Origin: Leucaena leucocephala
Lineage: Eukaryota > Streptophyta > Magnoliopsida > Fabales > Fabaceae
Reading direction: 5' to 3'
NCBI GenBank assembly: GCA_037074615.1
Contig: CM073518.1
Location: 12,600,501-12,664,500 of the forward strand
DNA length: 64,000 nucleotides
Both the position numbers and the translations under genes were made by a program. Each line of letters opens with the position of its first letter. Position 1 is the stretch's first letter. The notes under the pieces are model-generated. The model was not told where the DNA came from. It saw nothing but the letters and a program-made list of their open reading frames with translations, and did no database searches. Of this stretch, positions 11,055 through 21,237 are shown piece by piece.

Positions 11055-12237
11055 AAATGACGAAAATGCCCTTATGTTATAGAATAACTGAAGAATAAGT
11101 AAAGGGTATTTTGGTCATTTGGCTAAGGTTAGACAGTCAAGAAGGGGTATCTGGATAGTTGACCAGGGCCAGAGAATACTCTGGTAAAATATGAAAAGAC
11201 AATAATGCCCCTAGACCTAGTAAAGGAAATGAAAGGACTTAAGTGCAATTATGGAAAGTTTCAAGGCCAAGAAGGAAAGTAGATAAAAATATGGGGTCCT
11301 TAAGTGTAATTTTAGCAAAAGTAAAAAAGGACTTAAATGAAAAGAAGAAAAGTTCCCTGGGGCTAAATTGTAATTAAAGAAAGTCAGGCCGGAAGTGGTT
11401 TGGACTGTCCGAAAGCATTTCAGTCCCAGATTTCACCGGTAGAGAGAGTAAGTGACGCTCGGTAATCTGGCTTGATACAGGAATTTTTGAAGACTCCAGA
11501 TAGCCAGAAATGGACTGATCGTCCAAAAGTTATAAAAATTCATACCGGATATCCTAGAATTCAGATCTAGGTGAGAAAATACAGGATGATACGTCCTTAT
11601 GGGCCGGATGTCAGGAAACTAACAGAATACCGATAGGAGGCCTGTAGAAAAAGTTATTCGCAGATTAGAAAATCCAGACGGGAGTGTGAGGCCTCCGGGT
11701 ATCCGATAGGGAGATTTATCGGTATTTGAAAAGGGACTGAATGAGTTCGGATGACCTCAATCAGATGACTGATATGACTCACAGGGATGCCTGAACACCG
11801 CAGGCCAGTGTATCGGACAGAAGGAGCCGGTGTCCGGATATGTGTATAAACGGTGAAAAATAGATTAAATATTCAATAAACATTAACGGGGGAGATTCCT
11901 CGTAATGCGTGCCATGAAGGTAATGGACCCTGAAAGGCCCAATATTGGCGCCAACAAGGCCCAGTAAGACGCTTAGACTGATAGGTGGGCCAGTGTCCGG
12001 CAGAACCCCGGAAAAGTGCAAAATTACGAAAATGCCCCTGTGTTGTACTAAAGGGGTAGTAGATGAATGAGGGCATTTTGGTCATTCTGGACAGGCCCAG
12101 GAGCCAAGGCTCATACAGATAAAGTTACTTAGAGTCAGTATATATCCTGACAGAGTACAGAAGGGTGTGAAATGACGATTTTACCCTTAGGGTTAAAATA
12201 GTGCAAGAAAGGGCACCCAGGGGTATTTTGGTAATTT
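11055..12237 (+). other. Three inverted-motif hairpins in the Tekay-like LTR
   Basis: Arms of 16-19 bp built on one motif pair up as 11055-11073/11102-11120 (AAATGACGAAAATGCCCTT against AAGGGTATTTTGGTCATTT), 12021-12038/12071-12086 and 12170-12189/12220-12237. Loops are about 30 nt. The same module occurs in the related LTRs at 25106-28717 and 35660-38497. Function unknown. Confidence 0.75.
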
Positions 12238-12769
12238 GCCGAGGGATGTTTCTTGGGAGTCGAGCCATCAGAGTACTTGAGCTTGATCAGGATCCAAGAT
12301 AACATACCCAGAGCCCAAAAACGTAGGCCCAGTGATATGTGAGAAAAAGTGGCATTAAAATACTATTTTAATGCTGTTTCAATAAAGTAAAGTTACTCGG
12401 TCGGCACGATAACCGAGGAGGTGATCAGATAAAGTCCGGGACTTATCTGGATAGCATTGGAAGGCGTGAAAGGTCCCTTCCAGGTGCCACATGGCGCAAT
12501 CTTAGAGGCAGAAGAAAAGTAAGGACACGTATTACGGTGCAAGACTCTGGACTGGTACTGGATTGGACTGAACTGCTGAGTCAGCTGATGAGGTGTCCAG
12601 GAATTGTGACATGTGAAGAATGTGGCGATGAGGTGTCCCGGTGAGGTGTCCTGGATGATGTCATGCATGATGCAGTAAAAAGGAATAAAGAAAAATAGGA
12701 AAATCCAGGAAAAACCAGGACCACATGTTCAGATGGCTTCAAAATTACAAGAATGCCATCCATTAAAGC

Positions 12770-12777
12770 TATAAATA
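12770..12777 (+). promoter_or_regulatory. TATA box of the 5' LTR promoter
   Basis: TATAAATA is followed by a C-rich run and, about 50 bp on, a GA-rich tract (12818-12870). The same TATA-to-purine layout is conserved in the related LTRs (26460 and 36988, minus strand), which supports it as the transcription start region. Confidence 0.75.
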
Positions 12778-12920
12778 CCCCCTTCCCCTCCCATTTTATG
12801 CATCCCACGTTTTTGGCAAGAAAATAGAGAGAAAGAAGAGAGAGAAGGAGAAAGAAAGAAAGAAAGGAAGTTCTGGTGGAGTTGGAAGCAGTATAGAAGT
12901 TCTGGAGCTCTGCTTTTGAG

Positions 12921-13177
12921 GTAGTAACTAATCCTAGCTCTTATGTAATGTCTTTGTGATTTGTTGTGCTATTGTTTGGTTGGATTGTTGTCTTATATGT
13001 TATGCTTGAAGCTCTATTACAATGCTATGATCATATGTTATTGAATATGGAAGCACGCAGCATACTTATCTGTACACAATCACAAGCAAGCACCGTCACT
13101 CTGTATTACATATATTGTTATGATTATTACTACTGAGATTCCCCCGAATCTCATTCCCCATGTCTAACCCATTACAG
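12921..13177 (+). other. Possible intron inside the LTR leader
   Basis: A donor-like GAG|GTAGTAACTAATCC at 12921 and an acceptor-like CCCATTACAG|GG ending at 13177 bracket 257 bp downstream of the TATA box. Both sites are conserved in the two other Tekay-like LTR types here (36594-36843 and about 26025-26285, minus strand). Splicing is inferred, not shown. Confidence 0.4.
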
Positions 13178-13860
13178 GGAGATTATGTTGAACTGAATTC
13201 TAAGAATTTTGAGAGACGCCGTTAGGCTGCCGAAATTCTGGCAATGAAGAAGGAACAAAGAAAGGAACTGATACGTACTGTGTACGTAGGTGCTGTCTAA
13301 GGAGGCTGGAAGTGAGTGGACCTAGCCGGTTCATCCAGTCTTTCCTGGGTACTTACGTAGAATGGTAGTTCCTACGGGAATTACCGAATCGGTACAAGAT
13401 CGGTTACTTTCTACAGAAGGAATGTAGCAGTTATGCTGCCAGATTTTTGACAGGAAGAGATGTAATTGAAATAAGAGAATTTGGTGTATGCTTTGTTGTA
13501 TGACATTTTATTATTTAATAATAAATATTGTTTGGCATGTTTAACTTGTGTATGACGAATTAAAATAGAAATTCGCAGGTCCTGAGGTAGCAGTGTTTTG
13601 ACCTCAGTTTGACCTAGTAAACGAAGGAGTTTTGCCACGAAATTTGGCAGGCCAGTCGTACACATCTGGGGCATTACGTGGATAGGTAATAAGCCTTGTT
13701 TGGATGTGTAGAATGAGATTAATCAGTTCTCAAATCAAAGGTTCAGAATAAGAAACTTAAGAGTAAAATTTTGAATTTCTGGGCTTAAGTTAAGATATAA
13801 TCAAGCTAATGTTGCTTCCGCAAGTGTACTCTGAGGAGTCTAAGGGAGGATGTTTCATTT

Positions 13861-13872
13861 TGGTATCAGAGC
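13861..13872 (+). other. Primer-binding site of the gag-only element
   Basis: TGGTATCAGAGC starts three bases after the LTR end at 13857 and matches the initiator-Met tRNA primer site used by Tekay-like elements. Confidence 0.92.
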
Positions 13873-13877
13873 AATAG

Positions 13878-13957
13878 GTTCTGGCATAAACCAGACAGGA
13901 TTCTGGTTCAGAGCATAAGATTCTGGCACAGAACAGAAGGTTCTGGCTCAGTGATGC
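13878..13957 (+). repeat. Short tandem repeat directly after the primer-binding site
   Basis: Four units of about 20 bp built on G(G/A)TTCTGG-CA-AG follow the primer site (starts near 13878, 13898, 13918 and 13939). The non-coding leader then runs to gag at 14090. Confidence 0.8.
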
Positions 13958-14089
13958 TCTGATTTAGAAATGTTATTTCCCTAGAGTACATAGAGGTTTA
14001 GAAAAGCCCAGTGGAGGTAAAATTCCCTAGATGAGTAAGTAGTATAATGTTATGTGTTCACTTTTCTTTTCTGATTGACAAGGAACCAG

Positions 14090-15328
14090 ATGGTGAACAC
14101 GAAACGAGGACGTAGAATTCAAGTGGAGGAGCCACACGTAGAGGAGGCTGGCAACTCCAATGAGGTAAATCCTATGCAAGTCATCCTTGCTAGGCTAGAA
14201 CAGCAGCAGAGGATGATGGAAGAAATGAGGGCGGAACAAGTTCGCCGAGATCAAGAAAGAGATGCCACTATAGCTACTCTTACAGCTATAGTTAATCAAT
14301 TGCAAACCCCTGATAGACCAGCAGAAGGGATATCAGGAATTCCTCCAAATAATGGGCAGTCAAGAATAGAGGATCCAGTGGTAGATCCTAATAGCATTCA
14401 GCAATGGATGGAGCGGTTCCAAAAGTATAATCCTCCGGTGTTTGAGGGGACATTTGACGTCCAAGTAGCTGAGGATTGGATAGATCATCTTGAGAAGATT
14501 TTTGAGGTGCTGGATTGTCCATCAGGAAGAAAAGCCAGACTGGCCATTTTCAAGCTAGAGAAGGATGCGCGAAGATGGTGGAGGAATACTGAGCTTATTC
14601 TTCAAGCAAAAGGAGTCCCAGTTACATGGGAAATATTTCTGGGTCAGTTTAGGGAAAAATACTTTCCCCAGTCAGTGAGGGACGCGAAGGAAGTTGAGTT
14701 CCTAACTTTGAAGCAAGGAGAGAAAGAGTCATTCGATGAGTATTTGGCTAAGTATCTCCGATTGTCGTACTATTCCACATACCTTAGAAGAATGGAGGAC
14801 GAAGAATGGTCGACAAAGAGATTAGTAGAGGGTCTGAGCAGCGCCCTAAAGGAAAGAATAATTCCTCAGCAACTTACGCAGTTCAATAGAGCGGTAGAAG
14901 TCTGCAGATTGACAGAGAGAAGTATGAACAATCATGCAGTAACCAGGAGCAGCGTAAGGAGCAAGGAGGTAGCTAAGTCAGAAGCAAGAAGTAAAGAAGT
15001 ATTGGCTAGGAGCACTCTGGGAGGTAACTCAGGTTATGAAGCCAATAATAATAATAACAAGAGAAAGAGGCAACAGTTTAGACAGGGGACTGATCAAGGT
15101 GAGGATCAGGTTGGAGGACAAAGATGTCAAAGATGTGGAAAGAACCACGGCACAAGGGAGTGTCGAGCAGGGCAAAGCGGCTGTTTCATTTGTGGCGAGA
15201 AGGGTCACTTTGCAAGAGTTTGCCCTAAGAATGCTGACATCCCTAGGACAAAGACAACAGGAAGAGTATTTTCCATTTTTTCAAACAGAGTCTCCAAATC
15301 CCCTGAGGTCGACCCTAAGAATGGTTAA
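14090..15328 (+). CDS. gag: Gag polyprotein of the gag-only retrotransposon
   Basis: The uninterrupted frame of about 412 codons starts at the ATG at 14090 (MVNTKRGRR), which aligns with the MVRTRRT start of the other Tekay-like Gags. Order of parts: a basic N-terminus, a Glu/Gln coiled coil (LARLEQQQRMMEEM), and the retrotransposon Gag domain (QQWMERFQKYNPPVFEGTF, DARRWWRN, FREKYFPQSVRD, LKQGEKESFDEYLAKY). A basic linker and two zinc knuckles follow near the C-terminus (CQRCGKNHGTREC and CFICGEKGHFARVC). Gag assembles the cytoplasmic particle and its knuckles bind RNA. The frame ends soon after the knuckles with no protease. An intact gag in an element without enzymes suggests that the protein is still useful for mobilisation. 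Confidence 0.95.
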   Translation: MVNTKRGRRIQVEEPHVEEAGNSNEVNPMQVILARLEQQQRMMEEMRAEQVRRDQERDATIATLTAIVNQLQTPDRPAEGISGIPPNNGQSRIEDPVVDPNSIQQWMERFQKYNPPVFEGTFDVQVAEDWIDHLEKIFEVLDCPSGRKARLAIFKLEKDARRWWRNTELILQAKGVPVTWEIFLGQFREKYFPQSVRDAKEVEFLTLKQGEKESFDEYLAKYLRLSYYSTYLRRMEDEEWSTKRLVEGLSSALKERIIPQQLTQFNRAVEVCRLTERSMNNHAVTRSSVRSKEVAKSEARSKEVLARSTLGGNSGYEANNNNNKRKRQQFRQGTDQGEDQVGGQRCQRCGKNHGTRECRAGQSGCFICGEKGHFARVCPKNADIPRTKTTGRVFSIFSNRVSKSPEVDPKNG

Positions 15329-15759
15329 GAAGAACCATAGCTGTAAGGGTGACTTAGCTGTAAGAACTGTATGCCTAGATGTAAATGATGTGATTAATGA
15401 AGAGTTCCTTTCTGATCTAGAGAATGTGGTTATTGTAACAAGTCATGAGAAATAAGTAGTAAGATAATAAATCTGTCTTAACTCAGTGATGAGGTTGCTG
15501 TATGAGGGGTTAGAACATGGATAGCTGTAAGCAACTATAATGAAAGATGTTAGTTGCTAAGAATCCATGTGGAAGGTCTGGGACCAAGCTGTTGCTCCTC
15601 TAGACCATCACTGGAGTGAGGATAAGACAGAGAGGGATGATCTTACTGGTTATATATATGACTGCGTTATAAGAATCACATAGCTGTATAGGTCAATAAG
15701 AAGTTCTCTTTAGGAAAGATGAGGTATCCCTTGAAATTTCGAGGACGAAATTTTTTTAA
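15329..15759 (+). other. Non-coding stretch between gag and the polypurine tract
   Basis: About 430 bp replace the whole pol gene. I see no protease, RT or integrase motif in any frame, only short incidental frames. The last part (TTGAAATTTCGAGGACGAAA at about 15731) is conserved next to the 3' LTR of related elements. Confidence 0.75.
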
Positions 15760-15772
15760 AGGGGAGGAGAAT
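15760..15772 (+). other. Polypurine tract of the gag-only element
   Basis: AAGGGGAGGAGAA ends directly before the 3' LTR start (TGTAACATCC at 15773) and would prime plus-strand DNA synthesis. Confidence 0.88.
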
Positions 15773-18700
15773 TGTAACATCCCGATTTTTGGTCTAGGAG
15801 ATCGGGACAGTTCATCTAGGTCCAAGATGAGGAATGTGAGAAATATCCTAAGTCTTAAGCCTAGGAATTCTGCAGGAAGCTTGATATGGGCTGGCTCCTG
15901 TGTAAGATAACCTGATATGGGCGGGTTGTCGAGCTTTTCAATTAACGATGACTCCCGAAGAGTTTAAGGGATGAGTTATTGAAAGAAAATTTCTAGAACT
16001 TAAGATAAGGGATGAGAAGATGAGTAATAAGGCCAGAAAGAGAATGCAGGGGCAAAATTGTAATTATGAGAAAGATCGGGCTGGTAGCCGATGAGTACCA
16101 TATTTTGCCAGAAAATAGAGAAAATTATGCTGATCATTTCACTGAACTGTGAAATGTGCATATGAGGTCTCTAGGTGTATGAAAGAATTAGAAATATGAC
16201 CAGGGGTAAAATGGTCATTTTGGAAAAGTGTGCGCGGGAGCGTACTTTCAGGCCAAAATAGCCCGGTCCGGATAAAATATCTGAAAATACCGGGAGATAG
16301 AGAAAAGGATTCCGGGTTGAATGACGCAACACAGAATTTTGATTTGAGGTCCCGATTTTTCTGTAGAAATTCTCGAAGATGGGAATTTACAGTTATAATC
16401 GGTAAAGGAAAGGCAGTCCGAATAGAGATGATCGAACTATGGCCAGAGGCCATACAGTGTTTTCAAAGTTCCGTAGTGACACCAGGGAAGGCCCAGGCCC
16501 ATAATATCAGTTCAGTGGTAAGAGGGGCCGGTGTCCGGGAAAAATGTGTAAAATGACGAAAATGCCCTTATGTTATAGAATAACTGAAGAATAAGTAAAG
16601 GGTATTTTGGTCATTTGGCTAAGGTTAGACAGTCAAGAAGGGGTATCTGGATAGTTGACCAGGGCCAGAGAATACTCTGGTAAAATATGAAAAGACAATA
16701 ATGCCCCTAAACCTAGTAAAGGAAATGAAAGGACTTAAGTGCAATTATGGAAAGTTTCAAGGCCAAGAAGGAAAGTAGATAAAAATATGGGGTCCTTAAG
16801 TGTAATTTTAGCAAAAGTAAAAAAGGACTTAAATGAAAAGAAGAAAAGTTCCCTGGGGCTAAATTGTAATTAAAGAAAGTCAGGCCGGAAGTGGTTTGGA
16901 CTGTCCGAAAGCATTTCAGTCCCAGATTTCACCGGTAGAGAGAGTAAGTGACGCTCGGTAATCTGGCTTGATACAGGAATTTTTGAAGACTCCAGATAGC
17001 CAGAAATGGACTGATCGTCCAAAAGTTATAAAAATTCATACCGGATATCCTAGAATTCAGATCTAGGTGAGAAAATACAGGATGATACGTCCTTATGGGC
17101 CGGATGTCAGGAAACTAACAGAATACCGATAGGAGGCCTGTAGAAAAAGTTATTCGCAGATTAGAAAATCCAGACGGAGTGTGAGGCCTCCGGGTATCCG
17201 ATAGGGAGATTTATCGGTATTTGAAAAGGGACTGAATGAGTTCGGATGACCTCAATCAGATGACTGATATGACTCACAGGGATGCCTGAACACCGCAGGC
17301 CAGTGTATCGGACAGAAGGAGCCGGTGTCCGGATATGTGTATAAACGGTGAAAAATAGATTAAATATTCAATAAACATTAACGGGGGAGATTCCTCGTAA
17401 TGCGTGCCATGAAGGTAATGGACCCTGAAAGGCCCAATATTGGCGCCAACAAGGCCCAGTAAGACGCTTAGACTGATAGGTGGGCCAGTGTCCGGCAGAA
17501 CCCCGGAAAAGTGCAAAATTACGAAAATGCCCCTGTGTTGTACTAAAGGGGTAGTAGATGAATGAGGGCATTTTGGTCATTCTGGACAGGCCCAGGAGCC
17601 AAGGCTCATACAGATAAAGTTACTTAGAGTCAGTATATATCCTGACAGAGTACAGAAGGGTGTGAAATGACGATTTTACCCTTAGGGTTAAAATAGTGCA
17701 AGAAAGGGCACCCAGGGGTATTTTGGTAATTTGCCGAGGGATGTTTCTTGGGAGTCGAGCCATCAGAGTACTTGAGCTTGATCAGGATCCAAGATAACAT
17801 ACCCAGAGCCCAAAAACGTAGGCCCAGTGATATGTGAGAAAAAGTGGCATTAAAATACTATTTTAATGCTGTTTCAATAAAGTAAAGTTACTCGGTCGGC
17901 ACGATAACCGAGGAGGTGATCAGATAAAGTCCGGGACTTATCTGGATAGCATTGGAAGGCGTGAAAGGTCCCTTCCAGGTGCCACATGGCGCAATCTTAG
18001 AGGCAGAAGAAAAGTAAGGACACGTATTACGGTGCAAGACTCTGGACTGGTACTGGATTGGACTGAACTGCTGAGTCAGCTGATGAGGTGTCCAGGAATT
18101 GTGACATGTGAAGAATGTGGCGATGAGGTGTCCCGGTGAGGTGTCCTGGATGATGTCATGCATGATGCAGTAAAAAGGAATAAAGAAAAATAGGAAAATC
18201 CAGGAAAAACCAGGACCACATGTTCAGATGGCTTCAAAATTACAAGAATGCCATCCATTAAAGCTATAAATACCCCCTTCCCCTCCCATTTTATGCATCC
18301 CACGTTTTTGGCAAGAAAATAGAGAGAAAGAAGAGAGAGAAGGAGAAAGAAAGAAAGAAAGGAAGTTCTGGTGGAGTTGGAAGCAGTATAGAAGTTCTGG
18401 AGCTCTGCTTTTGAGGTAGTAACTAATCCTAGCTCTTATGTAATGTCTTTGTGATTTGTTGTGCTATTGTTTGGTTGGATTGTTGTCTTATATGTTATGC
18501 TTGAAGCTCTATTACAATGCTATGATCATATGTTATTGAATATGGAAGCACGCAGCATACTTATCTGTACACAATCACAAGCAAGCACCGTCACTCTGTA
18601 TTACATATATTGTTATGATTATTACTACTGAGATTCCCCCGAATCTCATTCCCCATGTCTAACCCATTACAGGGAGATTATGTTGAACTGAATTCTAAGA

Positions 18701-19352
18701 ATTTTGATAGACGCCGTTAGGCTGCCGAAATTCTGGCAATGAAGAAGGAACAAAGAAAGGAACTGATACGTACTGTGTACGTAGGTGCTGTCTAAGGAGG
18801 CTGGAAGTGAGTGGACCTAGCCGGTTCATCCAGTCTTTCCTGGGTACTTACGTAGAATGGTAGTTCCTACGGGAATTACCGAATCGGTACAAGATCGGTT
18901 ACTTTCTACAGAAGGAATGTAGCAGTTATGCTGCCAGATTTTTGACAGGAAGAGATGTAATTGAAATAAGAGAATTTGGTGTATGCTTTGTTGTATGACA
19001 TTTTATTATTTAATAATAAATATTGTTTGGCATGTTTAACTTGTGTATGACGAATTAAAATAGAAATTCGCAGGTCCTGAGGTAGCAGTGTTTTGACCTC
19101 AGTTTGACCTAGTAAACGAAGGAGTTTTGCCACGAAATTTGGCAGGCCAGTCGTACACATCTGGGGCATTACGTGGATAGGTAATAAGCCTTGTTTGGAT
19201 GTGTAGAATGAGATTAATCAGTTCTCAAATCAAAGGTTCAGAATAAGAAACTTAAGAGTAAAATTTTGAATTTCTGGGCTTAAGTTAAGATATAATCAAG
19301 CTAATGTTGCTTCCGCAAGTGTACTCTGAGGAGTCTAAGGGAGGATGTTTCA
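15773..19352 (+). repeat. 3' LTR (3580 bp) of the gag-only element
   Basis: Near-identical to 10277-13857, with the same TATA box at 18265-18272. It lacks one G near 17172 relative to the 5' copy. The TSD CAAAC follows at 19353. Confidence 0.95.
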
Positions 19353-19740
19353 CAAACCACTTCCTAGTAACCTTAAATATATGTTTTTAGATGAAAATGA
19401 TACATTACCTGTTATAATTGCTAATTCACTTTTTGTTTTTGAGGAAGAGAGGTTAATTTCAGTTTTAAAAACACAAAAGAGAGCAATAGGTTGGGCTTTA
19501 GTTGATATACTTGGTATAGATGTATCTGTTTGCACACATAAAATTCCGTTAAATGATAGAGCCAATCCTATTAAACAGCAACAAAGAAGGCTGAACCACT
19601 TAATATTGATGTGGTCAAGAAAGAGGTAACTAAGTTGTTGAATGCTTGCATTATTTACCCAATTTCAGACAGTGAATGGGTAAGTCCAGTGCATGTGGTG
19701 CCCAAGAAAAGTGATATAACTATGGTGATGAATGAAAAGA
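19353..19740 (+). pseudogene. pol: Start of the reverse transcriptase region of Athila-like copy A
   Basis: Directly after the TSD the interrupted pol frame resumes with the codons for PLPSNLKYMFLDEN, the conserved block before RT in Athila-like elements. The fragments RAIGWALVDI and QQQRRLNHLIL follow. A frameshift near 19600 separates this from the next block (EVTKLLNACIIYPISDSEWVSPVHVVPKK). The solo LTR at 19746 then interrupts the domain. With 21238-22440 it forms one decayed RT/RNase H gene. Confidence 0.9.
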
Positions 19741-19745
19741 ATGAG

Positions 19746-21232
19746 TGATAACTGTCGTTTTAATTATCAAACAAAACTAAGCTAACCAATAGTAAAGTGG
19801 AGGCTAACCTAGGTCAATTCACAAGGAGCCTAAATGGATGCTAAGTTCCTAATTAATCTAATGAGCCACAAATTAACAAATTAAGCATATGATTTGTGAG
19901 ATGAGATATTGACTAAATTTTGAAAGTAAATCCTATGCTATTTTTTATGCTTTTATGTGGTTATGATAATGAAATGAATCAATGACAAGTGTGTTCCCTT
20001 GGAGATTACCTTACCTTCATTATCCACAGAATATCAAGAGTTAATCAGTTGAATTAGAATAGGTTAGCTAACAACTCGCTAGCTAAATCTCTATCAAAGC
20101 TACAACTCGCAGATATTAATAGAGAATATGAATCATTCAACTTAGAGATAGAAGAATATGAATTAACATATACAACTTTACTCTGTTATAGAATCACTTC
20201 AATTAATCACAACTATGTTCAACTCGATCAAAGATGAGAATCAATTAAAGGTCAATTATGTAGAAATAAAAAATATAACTCAGTTCCCTACTTCTTTGTC
20301 ATCTACTAACTCTAATTACATCAGTAATTACAGAATTAACTACATCAACTCGATACAATCAATTCTGAATTAAAAATACAATGACACTCCCTGTTTCAAC
20401 TCTAGGATTCTGGTCTAGCATTATCTCCAAGAGAGCACAACAGCTTAGCCTTGCATTGCCATCTGAACTCTAGCAGCAATAGAAAGCACAGCAATAGTCA
20501 TGTAGAAATGGAAGGAGAAGATGAAGATGGATTGGTCTTTGTTTCTCCTGCGCAAAACAGAGAAGAAGTGCAGGTGGTGTGAGAGAAAATGGAGATGGAG
20601 AAGAAGAGTGGTCTGCTTTTGGTGTCCAAATGTATGAATGTCTCCCTCTGTATGCTATGTGATATATATAGCTGCAGATGCAATGGAAGAGTGTTGCCTG
20701 GAGTGTGTGAACAGTGCCATGGTAATGACAGCACTCATTTTGTGATACCCTCAGCCTCCACGTGCATGCACCTCATGTGATTCTGTGATCCAATCAGTTA
20801 GCTCACTGTCCAACACATGCTTCCTACTAGCTGTTAGCCCACTTGTTCAGTTATGTGATTTCTGTTCAGATGGAGTGTGCTGAGCATGAACAGTACCAGA
20901 TGTGTGAGATGAGTGAAATGGAATGTTAAGCTTATGTGTGAACAGTATGTTGTACGTAAACAGTGCTCCTCCATGTGCCAGCACATGCATAAATTCCTCT
21001 TGTCCAGCTGTTATTCTCCCTTAATCCATTCTATTAGTGTATTGGCCTGTGATGGAAAATTAGAATAAACAGATTATTTGTCCAATTAAGTACTAAAATC
21101 ACATCATTTAATTTCCAACTATTCCAATTTTATATTATTAATTAGTTTGCTCAACATAATAGTAAATATGGATAAAATAATTAATAAACTCTCTTTTAAC
21201 ATATTAAAAATAATACAAATATGAGTTTATCA
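19746..21232 (-). mobile_element. Solo LTR of the Athila-like family, inverted, inside RT of copy A
   Basis: The 1487-bp LTR is in minus orientation (reads TGATAACTGTCG to GAGTTTATCA on the plus strand). It is flanked by perfect 5-bp repeats ATGAG (19741-19745 and 21233-21237). Excision in thought rejoins the RT frame between NEKNE and the following block. Short open frames within it have no recognisable product. Confidence 0.95.
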
Positions 21233-21237
21233 ATGAG

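Larger units (their letters stand above)
10277..13857 (+). repeat. 5' LTR (3581 bp) of the gag-only element
   Basis: The LTR begins TGTAACATCC and ends GGATGTTTCA. By eye it differs from the 3' LTR at two substitutions (near 11211 and 13209) and one 1-bp indel near 11677, so the insertion is very recent. It holds a TATA box at 12770, a GA-rich tract after it, three long inverted motif pairs between 11055 and 12237, and a possible intron at 12921-13177. The small open frames within it are the same in both LTRs only because the DNA is nearly identical; I do not regard them as genes. Confidence 0.95.
10277..19352 (+). mobile_element. Non-autonomous gag-only LTR retrotransposon (Tekay-related, TR-GAG type)
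   Basis: This 9076-bp unit has two nearly identical long LTRs, a primer-binding site, one gag gene and a polypurine tract, but no protease, RT, RNase H, integrase or chromodomain. It is flanked by a perfect 5-bp repeat CAAAC (10272-10276 and 19353-19357) and splits the pol frame of Athila-like copy A between the codons for QLELK and PLPSNLK. Gag is related to that of the complete element at 35660-46897, so enzymes supplied in trans by a Tekay-like partner are likely. LTRs make up almost 80 percent of its length. Confidence 0.95.

Noticed and set aside
10643..13674. Several 70-108 codon frames in the Tekay-like LTRs, repeated at 16139-19169
   Set aside because: They are identical only because the two LTRs are near-identical; frames overlap on both strands and show no domain.
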